The notes: generated by a model from the letters alone, not told the origin. DNA of 64,000 bases from Bifidobacterium longum subsp. infantis ATCC 15697 = JCM 1222 = DSM 20088 (GCF_000269965.1 NC_017219.1:558001-622000); one strand, 5' to 3'. Counted from the stretch's first letter, positions 8,463 to 16,795 are shown. A program made the numbers and translations.

Positions 8463-9704
8463 ATGCATGTATGCATGATTAATCGTGTGCCCTGGGTTCG
8501 CGCCTCTGTAACTTCGTGGCTTGAGCACTCAGAAATGGAAGACACAGATGTAGTTTTAATTTCTCGATACGATATACCAGACTCTGAAAAAAGAGGATTG
8601 AGCAAATTTGTTTACTTCGAATCTTATGATGATGATTTAGCGCTTGAAAAACTTGTGATAGAGCTGCATGGCGAAAGACCTTTTGACAGAATCATTGCCT
8701 TGTCAGAGCTGGACATTCTGAGGGCCGCTAAGCTAAGAAGCTTGCTCGATATTCCTGGTCAATCTTATTTCAGCGCATTTCTCTATCGAGATAAAATTGC
8801 TATGAAAGAATGGGCGAGTCTTGCGGGAATCTCGGTGCCTTCGTTCACGGTTGCTTTTGATCAAGAAGATATTTATTCTTTCGTGGCGAGACATGGATTC
8901 CCTATCATAATAAAGCCGAAGAATGAATATGGATCTAAGAATGTTTCACTCATTTCAGATAAGGGTGAGCTTCAATCCTTTTGCCGAGTTTTAGATTTTA
9001 ATGATGGACTAGATGTCGAGTCTTTCATTCAGGGAAATCTTTACCATGTAGATGGAATAATATCCAATGGACGGCTTGTGTTCACATCAGTATCGATGTA
9101 TTTGAACTCCTCTGGAAAAAGTACAACTTTGTTTAACGAGGATATTAAACCTCAATTTCCATTGAGCACAGTTGCAGATCTACAGATATCTCCATTTTCT
9201 ACTCCTTTTAAGGTTCTGACAAATGAAACGCGCAAATTGCTTGCGGACCCAAAGTTTGATAATGGATCTATTCATGCAGAATGGATCCTTGATGAATCAA
9301 TGAAACCTTATTTCATAGAAATAGCAAGTCGTACTGGTGGTTTGCTCATAAGCGATGCCATACAGCGAAAATATGGTTTTATAATGAACGAAGAGTCTTT
9401 TCGCGTACAGCTTGGTTTACCGTTCTGTGCATCATGTGTTACGGATAAATTGTATGGTTACTTGTCGATTCTGCCAAAAAGAGGCAGAATCGACAAGTAT
9501 GATATTAATACAATTGCTAATAATTCTAACGTAATATCATTTTTTACTTCATATAAAAGTGGAGATTATATCGATGCTCAATCTGAATCTACTGATAATA
9601 TTGGACTTCTTTTATTTGAAATAGATCAACGAAAGACATTATTGGAACAAGTAGAATATTGGACTCTTTTTTTGAATTCTAAAATTCATGTTTTAAGTGA
9701 CTAA
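8463..9704 (+). CDS. ATP-grasp ligase 3
   Basis: A 413-residue ATP-grasp protein and the last gene of the operon. Visible are FPIIIKPKNEYGSKNVSLI (ATP Lys and flexible loop), LDVESFIQGNLYHVDGII, and SIHAEWILDESMKPYFIEIA followed by SRTGG, where the usual R-P-G is replaced by R-T-G. The N-terminal half is a Rossmann-like domain like that of other amino-acid ligases. AAGGAG at 8452-8457 sets the ATG at 8463, two nt after the preceding stop. With ligases 1 and 2 this gives three coupling steps. A perfect 16-bp inverted repeat lies inside this gene at 9460-9498 (listed separately). Confidence 0.8.
   Translation: MHVCMINRVPWVRASVTSWLEHSEMEDTDVVLISRYDIPDSEKRGLSKFVYFESYDDDLALEKLVIELHGERPFDRIIALSELDILRAAKLRSLLDIPGQSYFSAFLYRDKIAMKEWASLAGISVPSFTVAFDQEDIYSFVARHGFPIIIKPKNEYGSKNVSLISDKGELQSFCRVLDFNDGLDVESFIQGNLYHVDGIISNGRLVFTSVSMYLNSSGKSTTLFNEDIKPQFPLSTVADLQISPFSTPFKVLTNETRKLLADPKFDNGSIHAEWILDESMKPYFIEIASRTGGLLISDAIQRKYGFIMNEESFRVQLGLPFCASCVTDKLYGYLSILPKRGRIDKYDINTIANNSNVISFFTSYKSGDYIDAQSESTDNIGLLLFEIDQRKTLLEQVEYWTLFLNSKIHVLSD
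9460..9498. repeat. Perfect 16-bp inverted repeat inside a coding region
   Basis: Left arm 9460-9475 (starts ACTTGTCGATT) and right arm 9483-9498 (ends ATCGACAAGT) are exact reverse complements with a 7-nt A-rich loop. The stem lies inside the third ATP-grasp gene and encodes part of YLSILPKRGRIDKYD without breaking the frame. Confidence 0.9.
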
Positions 9705-9863
9705 GTCTTCTGCTCCTGCTCGCTCATCCTGAAAGTTGTTTAGAATTGTGAACGAGATGAGTGCTTGAACCGCCATTGAGTATGGTCGATTGCGGATATG
9801 TATATAGTTTTCTCTTGTTTCACGGATTATATCATGTAGAAATATCATATTCCTTACAATCTT

Positions 9864-9916
9864 ACCTTAGCGCACCAAGGATTTTTTTAGTTCAGAAAGG
9901 TGCGCTAAGGTTTTTT
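9864..9916 (+). terminator. Putative terminator of the ATP-grasp operon
   Basis: Arms 9864-9876 (ACCTTAGCGCACC) and 9899-9911 form a perfect 13-bp stem with a 22-nt loop, followed by a T6 run at 9911-9916. It lies 160 nt after the last ligase gene. The long loop is unusual for a terminator. The 9705-10052 stretch otherwise shows no convincing gene; an 88-codon TTG-started frame there overlaps this hairpin and is not supported. Confidence 0.6.
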
Positions 9917-10052
9917 GTTGCTGCTTCGGGAACAGTCAAGATCGTCCGTGTTTATAATGGGTTGATTTCAGTATTCATCTTAGAGCAGCAAGTCATTGAT
10001 TTGATGTCTAATTTATCTTTTCCCTGATATATGTGCATGATTTTCTAGTGAG

Positions 10053-11484
10053 GGGGGTGCGGATGTTTTTTTGGACGGTCAGGCGGCCAGTCCAAGACTT
10101 CTGCGGTATTGCACGGGGCTCATCCAGTCCAGTGACTTCTTGATCCTGGTTTCATTGTAGTGGGTCAGGTAGGCGGCCAGGCGTTCGCGGAACTCCTCGT
10201 AGCCCACGCCCCTCCAGTCCCGCCCGTAGAATAACTCGTTCTTGAGCCTGCCGAAGAACCCCTCGGCGGCCGCGTTGTCCGGGCTGCATCCCTTGGCGCT
10301 CATCGACCGGATCAGCCCGTGCTCCTCGCAGATGCGGATCCATTCGTCCCACCGGTAGTGGCAGCCGCGGTCGGAATGGATGATTGGATGTTCCCCGTCC
10401 CTGAGCGTGGCGACCGCGTCAAGGAGCATCCGGTTCGCCATGTCGGCGTTCGGGGAGCGCGACAAGGTCCAGGAGACCACCATCCCGTCGAAGCAGTCGA
10501 CCACCGGGGAAAGCCAGCACTTGTACCCGTCCATGGTGAACTGGGTGACGTCCGTGACCCACAGCATGTTCGGCGCGTCGGCGTGGAAGTCCCGCTCCAC
10601 GAGGTTCGCCGGGGCCTCGCCGATCTCGCCGGCGTAGGAGCTCCACCGCTTCGGCCGCTTCAGGTACACGGGCCGCATGGCCCCCTCGCGCATGATCCGC
10701 CTGACGACCTTCTCCGAGACGACGATCGGGTCGGACTCGTCAAGGCGCAGCATGCGGTGGATGGTCCGGTATCCCCATGCGCGCCCACCCTGCTCGAACA
10801 GGCCGGCGACGCGGGCCCGCAGCACGGCGTACCTGTCGCCCGCGGCGATCGCGCCGCGCTCGTAATAGTAGGTGCTGCGTTTCAGCCCCACGGCCTTCAG
10901 ACAGGCCGCCAGGCCGAATTCACCCCTGATCGCGTCGACGACCCGCGTCCTCTCCCTGTTCGTCAGCATGGACGGGTCGAGGCGCGGGTCGTCGGCTTTT
11001 AAAACATCGATCGTCTCCCGCATCACCGCGTTCTCCAGCCGCAGGACCTCCACCTGCCGGCGCAGCTCCTCCACGTCATCGCCGGCCGCGGGCATCGGTT
11101 CGGCCGGCATCGGCGCGTTTCTCCTGTCCATCAGTCCCAGTATCCCCTCGCTCCGGTAGCGGCGCATCCACTGGTACACGCTCGTCGGCGTGCAACCCGC
11201 GTCGCGCGCCACGCGGGCGAGGGGCTCGCCCTCGAGCGCGCGTCTGGCCGCATTCGTCTTGCATTCCAGCGTATACGAACGCCTGCACGCGCCCGTGTAA
11301 CGCGGGTCCTCGCGAACCCATTTCACCAGCGCGCCCTCGGACGGGTAACCAAGCTCGGCAATGACCTTCCTGATGGTCATGCCCTCCGTGAAATACAGGT
11401 CAACGGCCCTGCGCCGATCCTCCATCGAAAACATGCGGACTCCAATCCGGACGCCCAAGCGTCCAACTTTCCGTCCGCATCCCC
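10053..11484 (-). mobile_element. IS3-family insertion sequence (1,432 bp)
   Basis: A single transposase gene is bracketed by imperfect 25-bp terminal inverted repeats: 10053-10077 (GGGGGTGCGGATG...GGACG) and 11460-11484 (complement GGGGATGCGGACG...GGACG). The trinucleotide GAG occurs directly outside both ends (10050-10052 and 11485-11487), consistent with a 3-bp target duplication. The element is clearly more GC-rich than the flanking operon and integrase gene, suggesting recent arrival. Confidence 0.85.
10079..11434 (-). CDS. IS3-family transposase, OrfA and OrfB in one frame
   Basis: A 451-residue transposase. The N-terminal part has two helix-turn-helix stretches (EDRRRAVDLYFTEGMTIRKV; GEPLARVARDAGCTPTSVYQ), followed by a coiled-coil VEELRRQVEVLRLENAVMRE, then the rve catalytic core. 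The DDE residues are seen in VTDVTQFTMDGYK (D), HSDRGCHYRWDEW (D) and CSPDNAAAEGFFGRLKNE (E). Many IS3 elements need a -1 frameshift to fuse OrfA and OrfB; here they are one continuous frame, as in some IS3 subgroups. The start at MFSMEDRRR is inferred from domain boundaries; the frame stays open to 11536, beyond the IS end. The stop lies just inside the left terminal repeat. Confidence 0.9.
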   Translation of the reverse strand: MFSMEDRRRAVDLYFTEGMTIRKVIAELGYPSEGALVKWVREDPRYTGACRRSYTLECKTNAARRALEGEPLARVARDAGCTPTSVYQWMRRYRSEGILGLMDRRNAPMPAEPMPAAGDDVEELRRQVEVLRLENAVMRETIDVLKADDPRLDPSMLTNRERTRVVDAIRGEFGLAACLKAVGLKRSTYYYERGAIAAGDRYAVLRARVAGLFEQGGRAWGYRTIHRMLRLDESDPIVVSEKVVRRIMREGAMRPVYLKRPKRWSSYAGEIGEAPANLVERDFHADAPNMLWVTDVTQFTMDGYKCWLSPVVDCFDGMVVSWTLSRSPNADMANRMLLDAVATLRDGEHPIIHSDRGCHYRWDEWIRICEEHGLIRSMSAKGCSPDNAAAEGFFGRLKNELFYGRDWRGVGYEEFRERLAAYLTHYNETRIKKSLDWMSPVQYRRSLGLAA

Positions 11485-11620
11485 GAGATTCTATACCCGT
11501 CGTGCAGTCATCATTAAGATGACAACAATTCAGCAAAAATGCTGGTTATCAGGAATTCTTGGTTTCAATCTCTCACAAGAGGCATATATTCAGTGCACCT
11601 CTTTGATTTACGGAGATGTT

Positions 11621-12886
11621 ATGCACCAGAACAGGTATTCCCAGAAAAAGCAATCGCGTAAAGCTCGCAGTAAGTGGGGAACGGTTATAGCTCGATACAG
11701 CAAAGATGGTGAAATCGTGGCTTGGCAGGTTCGCTATCCTCATCCTACGGAATCAGGGAAACGTGTTCAAAGACAGTTCAAACCTTGGCAAGAGTTGGAA
11801 GCTCGAAAATGGCTTGAGGAAGAAAAATACTTGGTTGATCTTCAACATAAGGGAATTCTCACTTGGACTCATCCGACACTGAGAAAAAGAGAAGCAATGC
11901 AAGAAGATGACAAGACGAAGCGAGATAAAGTCAAATTCTGCGATTATGTGAATTGGTGGGAAAAGAATTATCGACTACCGAACGGCGAAGATGTAGCAGG
12001 AGGAACTAGGCGCAACCTTCATGTGGATATAGGACATTTTATGCCTTTTTTCGAGAACTTGCTTCTCACTGAGATTACGCCAATGATAATCAAAGAATGG
12101 TATGATGCTCCTCACTGCGAGGGACCCTGGGCATTTCGTCGTTCTTGCATGAGGTTGAAAGCGGTACTGGAATCTGCGACAAAGGCCGGATTAGACGGAT
12201 CTGCGTCATTGCTGCAATTCAATCCTTTTATATTCCATATTCCTCCAGCCCCTCGATCATCTCGAATTGATATTCCTCCAGTTACGCCGCATGAGCTTCG
12301 GATTTTAGCCGAGTCAATGCCGACGTACACGCGGTTATCGGTATTTTTTTCCACTTTAGCGGGAGGTTTGCGATGCGGTGAGCTATGCGGTCTTCAAATT
12401 AGAGATATTGACCTGGACAAACAAACGCTGCACGTGCGGCATTCAGTGAACCGAGGTAAAACAGATAGAGGTACGGTCCAATACGGCAAGACTAAAACAG
12501 AATCTAGTGTGAGGAACGTGCATATACCGGATGCGATTATGCCAATGCTGCGACAGCATTTATGCGACTATTGCGATATATCTACTCCTGACTCTCCGGT
12601 ATTTGTTCCTAAACGATCGAAGATAATGTCGCAGACCACGTTAGAACGCCAGTTTGCTAAAGCGCGAATAAAGGCGAATCGACCCGATCTGACTTTTCAG
12701 GGATTGCGTGCGAGTCATGCGACTCTATTGATGTTACAAGGGGGAACTCTGCGTGAAGTTATGAATGAACTGGGGCATGTCAGCGAAAAAGTTGCTGTTA
12801 GATATTATCAGTTGACGGTTGCTGAGCATCAAAGTCATATTGTAGATACTTTGGCACGAGATTTTATATTTGAAAGCAGCAGGTAA
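11621..12886 (+). CDS. Tyrosine recombinase / phage-type integrase
   Basis: A full-length 421-residue integrase. The N-terminus is basic (QKKQSRKARSKWGTVIARYS) and resembles an arm-binding AP2-like domain, then a core-binding SAM-like domain, then the catalytic domain with GGLRCGELCGLQ, RPDLTFQGLRASHATLLM, LGHVSEKVAVRYYQ. The first His of the usual H-x-x-R box is replaced by Gln (FQGLR), as by Lys in the paralogue at 2-713. GGAG at 11612-11615 supports the ATG at 11621; the open frame extends back to 11519, just beyond the IS end. It probably moves the island or cassette in which the ATP-grasp operon lies. Bifidobacteria often carry tandem integrase sets of this type; here only two remain visible. 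Confidence 0.9.
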   Translation: MHQNRYSQKKQSRKARSKWGTVIARYSKDGEIVAWQVRYPHPTESGKRVQRQFKPWQELEARKWLEEEKYLVDLQHKGILTWTHPTLRKREAMQEDDKTKRDKVKFCDYVNWWEKNYRLPNGEDVAGGTRRNLHVDIGHFMPFFENLLLTEITPMIIKEWYDAPHCEGPWAFRRSCMRLKAVLESATKAGLDGSASLLQFNPFIFHIPPAPRSSRIDIPPVTPHELRILAESMPTYTRLSVFFSTLAGGLRCGELCGLQIRDIDLDKQTLHVRHSVNRGKTDRGTVQYGKTKTESSVRNVHIPDAIMPMLRQHLCDYCDISTPDSPVFVPKRSKIMSQTTLERQFAKARIKANRPDLTFQGLRASHATLLMLQGGTLREVMNELGHVSEKVAVRYYQLTVAEHQSHIVDTLARDFIFESSR

Positions 12887-13143
12887 AATAGACTTTATAA
12901 AGAAATTGTATTAGACGATCCGTCTACGTTTCAGAGAGAGTTTATCTAATGCACGACGCCTGACGGTAATCAAGCCGTATGCGGAGACATTGGTGTCAAG
13001 TAATTGTTTCCGCAAGATGCGGCTACCGAGAAGTGTAAGCATGTTGTCTTTCGATGTCATACGAAAGTTGACATCGAAAGATTGATTTGAGATGCAACTA
13101 CCGTATTTATGGCATACTTCACCGGAGTAAGAAAGTGGTGGAT
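12887..13143. other. Intergenic stretch with a perfect 12-bp hairpin
   Basis: No gene is seen here. Arms 13048-13059 (CTTTCGATGTCA) and 13069-13080 are perfect complements with a 9-nt loop. No clear T-run follows on either strand, so an operator or recombination-associated hairpin is as likely as a terminator. A smaller TAGACG/CGTCTA pair lies at 12912-12926. Confidence 0.6.
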
Positions 13144-13305
13144 ATGAATATTATTGCTGCACTAATGATTTTCTCTCTGACGGCTTCGGGGAGTCCAATG
13201 GAATCTGTCAATTATGCAGTTCCATATGCATCTAATGCGTCAGAGCCTTCTTTGATGTTGAATCAACATTGCCCGCCATTTCTGCTATGGCTTTGCCGTC
13301 ACTGA
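13144..13305 (+). CDS. Possible small secreted or membrane peptide (53 aa)
   Basis: A 53-codon frame starting at an ATG after GGTGG. The product begins with a hydrophobic stretch (MNIIAALMIFSLTASG) and ends HCPPFLLWLCRH with two Cys. It converges with and overlaps by a few bases the 3' end of the sensor kinase gene at 13299. A short signal-peptide-bearing peptide next to a sensor kinase could be a signalling peptide, but nothing beyond length, start and position supports that. It may equally be noncoding. Confidence 0.3.
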   Translation: MNIIAALMIFSLTASGSPMESVNYAVPYASNASEPSLMLNQHCPPFLLWLCRH

Positions 13306-14459
13306 TTTGTGCGTACTGGTATTGACGCATGGAACTGCCATGTTCCATCTTCGGATGAGGTTTTCACGGCTCCTCCCTCGGACTGAATTCGTTCGGTGTG
13401 CAGTCTCAGCCCGTTGTTCGAAGCCGGCTTGTCTGGAAGCAGTGTGCTATCTGAGATTTCGTTGACCTGATCGATAATCATCGCTCCGTCTTTATAGGTG
13501 ATGCGAATGAAATACTCGCTGTTCGGCGATGCATGAACGGCAATGTTTGTATACAATTCAGGCAGCAGTGAGGATATTTCAATCAGGCAACGGGAATCCG
13601 CGTGGTTCAGGGACCGAACTGACAGTTCGGTTTTGCCGGAGAATCCGAGTCTCATTAACGATTCGTCGCCACTGTTGATGATTGATTGTATTTTCGCGGC
13701 GGCTGTCGTGCTGTCTCCGGTCTGATGGGGAATTTCCTCGCCTTGCATCAGATTGATGGCTGTTCTAACGTCTTTAAGAGTGTCCATTATTTTCCCGTGC
13801 AGTTCGCTGATTTCACGTTCCGTAAATTCATATTCGTTCTGGATCATCTTGTCGTCCAGCAGCATTGCGGCATAGGTCAGGTTCGCGGCGACCGAATCAT
13901 GGATATGGATGGCGGCCTCGTTTTCCTTGCGTAGCGTGTCCAAACGTTGCCGTAGCTGATTGCGTTCCAGTCTGTTTGTTTCGGCCTGATGCTTCATGTT
14001 CCTCCATCCGAGGGCTCGTCCAATGTAATAAGCGAAGAACATGATGAATAGCAATGTGAAAGATTCCCGAAATGGTGTCCCTGCTTCGTTGAAGCTCCAC
14101 ATGCGTGCGACCGAGACGATCAGCGGGTACATAAACCCAATCGGTGACTTAATCGATAATCCTATATACGCCAACGAAAGCCAAGTGCCCCAGAGCAGGG
14201 TGGGTCCTCCGTCATCGGGTATGAAGCAGCATATGATAAACGATGCTAGTGCCAGGTTGCTCCCTAATAGTGGTCGGCTCGGAAGCATCATTACCGCGAT
14301 CATATGGATGATACAGAATACCAGCGTCCATATTGTATTGGGGGGCAATATCATAGTTTCCGCCATAGTGAGTGCGACGCTAACTATGGAAAGTAGGTAT
14401 CCGATGTACGTGGGATGGTTGAGCACAAAGGAAACAAGAGGAGATTTCCGAATCCTCAT
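13299..14459 (-). CDS. Sensor histidine kinase, NarL/LiaS-like (HisKA_3 type)
   Basis: A 386-residue membrane sensor kinase. The N-terminal half has about six hydrophobic segments (LNHPTYIGYLLSIVSVALTM onward) and no large extracellular domain, then a coiled coil (RLERNQLRQRLDTLRKENEA) and the phospho-acceptor helix AIHIHDSVAANLTYAAMLLD. The C-terminal ATPase is degenerate: LLPELYTNIAVHASPNSEYF stands in for the N box and NNGLRLHTERIQSEGGAV for the G box. The start at 14459 overlaps the regulator stop by 4 nt (ATGA), so the two are one operon. The signal is unknown; such compact intramembrane sensors often respond to envelope stress or peptides. Confidence 0.85.
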   Translation of the reverse strand: MRIRKSPLVSFVLNHPTYIGYLLSIVSVALTMAETMILPPNTIWTLVFCIIHMIAVMMLPSRPLLGSNLALASFIICCFIPDDGGPTLLWGTWLSLAYIGLSIKSPIGFMYPLIVSVARMWSFNEAGTPFRESFTLLFIMFFAYYIGRALGWRNMKHQAETNRLERNQLRQRLDTLRKENEAAIHIHDSVAANLTYAAMLLDDKMIQNEYEFTEREISELHGKIMDTLKDVRTAINLMQGEEIPHQTGDSTTAAAKIQSIINSGDESLMRLGFSGKTELSVRSLNHADSRCLIEISSLLPELYTNIAVHASPNSEYFIRITYKDGAMIIDQVNEISDSTLLPDKPASNNGLRLHTERIQSEGGAVKTSSEDGTWQFHASIPVRTNQ

Positions 14460-15118
14460 GATTCCCTCTCTTTGAGCCAACATATCACCGCTTGAGTTCG
14501 ATTTTTAACGTCCATTTTTTCGGTCACGCGTTTGATGTAGGTCTTGACAGTTGATTCGCCTATGCCCAAGTAATCGCCTATCTCCTGGGAGGTGTATCCA
14601 CGTGCGCACAGACTCATGACCTCCGTTTCCCTTCTGGTGAGGTTTTTGTGATACTGACCAGCGTCTTCGGGCGAAAGCTTGGAGTACGCTTCCTGAGCAG
14701 TCTCGGAAGATTCATATTGAGTGCCGGGCTGTTGCCCGTTCGCAAGCCGATATGATGCCCGGCATATATCTCTCATCTGGACTTTGGGAATCAGGCAATT
14801 GGCCCCATTGGACAGTGCATCAGCATAGTAACGCTCAGGAGAGAAGGCAGTCACCCCTATGAGTGCGATTTTGGGGGTCCGGGAACGGATCCTTCGACAC
14901 ACTTCGAATCCACTCATGCCTTCTAGTGACATATCCACTATTAGTACGTCGGGCTGTGTCTTGTCGAAGAGACTTTTGCTGACGGCCTCCTCACCTGTGA
15001 ATGCGGTCCAGCATATGTCCGCTGACGGGAGGAGATGCCCAATCAGTAGTCTCATCATACCGATGGCAAGTTTGTCATTGTCTACAATTGCGATTCTGAT
15101 TCTTTTTCCTAAGTACAT
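14456..15118 (-). CDS. LuxR/NarL-family response regulator
   Basis: A 220-residue response regulator. The receiver domain has IAIVDNDKLA (acidic pocket) and DVLIVDMSLEGMSGFE (phospho-acceptor Asp). The C-terminal LuxR helix-turn-helix is clear: LTRRETEVMSLCARGYTSQE and IGESTVKTYIKRVTEKM. The start at 15118 is chosen because the receiver fold begins there and AAGG lies 5' of it; the frame stays open to 15244. It is partner to the kinase at 13299. A perfect 28-bp palindrome at 15288-15315, about 170 nt upstream, is a good candidate operator for autoregulation. Confidence 0.9.
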   Translation of the reverse strand: MYLGKRIRIAIVDNDKLAIGMMRLLIGHLLPSADICWTAFTGEEAVSKSLFDKTQPDVLIVDMSLEGMSGFEVCRRIRSRTPKIALIGVTAFSPERYYADALSNGANCLIPKVQMRDICRASYRLANGQQPGTQYESSETAQEAYSKLSPEDAGQYHKNLTRRETEVMSLCARGYTSQEIGDYLGIGESTVKTYIKRVTEKMDVKNRTQAVICWLKERES

Positions 15119-15287
15119 TGCCTTGCCGTGTGGACCCGATAACGAATTTATTTGAATAATTTGGTGCCATACAGTGGCATGCAAATTACTTGTGCAGAGA
15201 CAATATTTGCAGTATCGCCCCGTGTCTAGATTAAAATTACTCACCTCAGTTCTAGGTTCTAAAGAATGTCATATGATAACACAAAGT

Positions 15288-15315
15288 ATCTGTGTCTCAT
15301 GCATGAGACACAGAT
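15288..15315. promoter_or_regulatory. Perfect 28-bp palindrome upstream of the NarL-type operon
   Basis: ATCTGTGTCTCATG at 15288-15301 is followed immediately by its exact reverse complement. With no spacer it cannot form a useful RNA hairpin loop, which favours a dimeric DNA-binding protein site. It lies upstream of the regulator/kinase operon. Confidence 0.65.
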
Positions 15316-15761
15316 AGAGTTGCTATCACTCCTTACTCTCGAGCATCTGATTATAGCAAAGCTGCAACATTGGAATGTCCATATTGTTTCATGCGACGGT
15401 TTTGTCATCTAAAGAGGACAGTGCGTCATTCATGTCGATTCAGAAGAGAATGCTTCCGGGCAAAGCCCGTTCGACATACTCTCCTTCATCGGCGTGGGAA
15501 CGCAGCCTTAGGCCATGCGCTGCGCGCATGACGGTGTTGTCTGGCCGCTCGCATGCTCGCGGCGGGTGGGCCGCGTGGAATCTGACGAGGGGTTTGCGGC
15601 CACCACCAGCATGCCATGCGCTCCGTCTTCGCTTCCTGCGCCGTGTCCCGTGCCGCTCCGCCTGCGCGCATGGCAGGCGGGTGGTGTCCGAAATGGAAAC
15701 CACACGGAAAGGACCGATGGACATGAACGACATGGTGGACACCCGCACTACGGGAACATGA
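15316..15761. other. Intergenic stretch with no supported gene
   Basis: Several overlapping frames are open here on both strands because the part after 15440 is very GC-rich, but none has a convincing start, ribosome site or recognisable domain. A short frame ending TRTTGT at 15761 may be the out-of-frame start of the DUF4192-like gene that follows. Confidence 0.5.
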
Positions 15762-16337
15762 TTGGCGGAGCGCGTATGCGGCGGGTTCCGTAAGGACCGG
15801 CGGGAGCTTGGCCCCGAGAAGGCGGCCGACAAGTGGTTCGCGCCCCTGATGGACAGGTGGAACGGCCTGCTGTCGCGCGACGGGGGCGGTTTCTCCCATG
15901 AGGAGCGCGTCACGCTGGCGGTGCTGGCGACCGAGTGCCTGAGCATGCGGGACGCGCTGATACTCGCCGCGTTGCGCGAGATGGACGGCGACGAACTGCA
16001 CATGCTGTACGCCCGGCCGCATTCGATGGAGTCGGCGGCCGTGGTCACGCGCGAACTGTCACGGGCGTTCGAGGACGCCGACTGTCAGCCGGACATGCGG
16101 CGCTGGGGGCGGGCGACGGCGTTGCTGGAATCGGTGACGGCCGACGCGCCGGACGGGTACGAGGCACAGCCGATGGCGGCGTGCGCGTACCTGATGTGGA
16201 TGGCCGACCGTTCGACCGTGGCCGCGGTGCGCGCGCTCAAGGCCTTGGCCTTGGACGAGGACTGTTCGCTGGCGACCCTCGTGCTCGCGGCCGGCGAGCA
16301 CGGCATCCGCCCCGCATGGGCGGGACGACGACGCTGA
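15762..16337 (+). pseudogene. DUF4192-like protein, truncated
   Basis: The frame encodes about 191 residues resembling the C-terminal half of DUF4192 proteins, which are common in actinobacterial mobile elements: FSHEERVTLAVLATECLSM, then MAACAYLMWMADRSTVAAVRALKALALDED as the family's WxxGD...ALxxDP-like end. It begins at a weak TTG directly after a stop in another frame, and the usual N-terminal half is missing. I therefore read it as a truncated or frameshifted remnant. It meets the truncated virB4 end-to-end. Confidence 0.5.
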
Positions 16338-16359
16338 GCGTCGGGCGTCCCCGCGGATT

Positions 16360-16795
16360 CACCCGGCCGGGGCGAACGGCCGGCGAGACGCCGGCGCACA
16401 TTGCGGTTGAAGTCCCCGCGCAACCCATCCAGCATGTCGCCCCGTAGGGGCATGGCGATGCTGCGCGTCACCTCCTCGGGATCCAGCATGCGTGTGGCGA
16501 CCGTGATCTGGACACCCATGTTCTCGCCGACCGAGTTCAGGAAACGTCCCCACCGGTCCACGACGTCCAGCTGCTGGTCCTGGGTCGCGACCTGATAGTT
16601 GATGTCGCTGATCCGCAGCGACACGCTCCACCGGTCGCCGCCCAGATACGCGATCCCGTTGGACAGCATCGAATCATAGCCAAGCAGCTCCTTCGACGAA
16701 CGAGGTATGCGACGATTCCCGGAGCGCCGGTTTCCGGCCTTTCCATGTCGCTTGTCGTTGCCTTTGACCGCTTTGCTGCCGTTGATGTCAGACAT
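16360..16795 (-). pseudogene. VirB4-like conjugation ATPase, N-terminal fragment
   Basis: The first ~140 residues are those of a VirB4/TraE-type conjugative ATPase: IPRSSKELLGYDSMLSNGIA and RISDINYQVATQDQQLDVVD, which precede the ATPase core in PrgI-linked systems. The coding similarity stops near 16360-16390, and the frame then runs antisense through the DUF4192-like remnant. The Walker motifs are absent, so the protein cannot function as the mating-channel ATPase. Its ATG at 16795 overlaps the prgI-like gene by 8 nt, the normal arrangement. Confidence 0.65.

Noticed and set aside
9761..10027. 88-codon frame between the ATP-grasp operon and the IS element
   Set aside because: It starts at TTG without a ribosome site and runs through the 9864-9916 terminator hairpin; composition and residues do not look coding.
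10319..11002. Long plus-strand frame opposite the transposase
   Set aside because: It is the complement of the GC-rich transposase gene; residues are low-complexity Arg/Pro/Val and no domain is seen.
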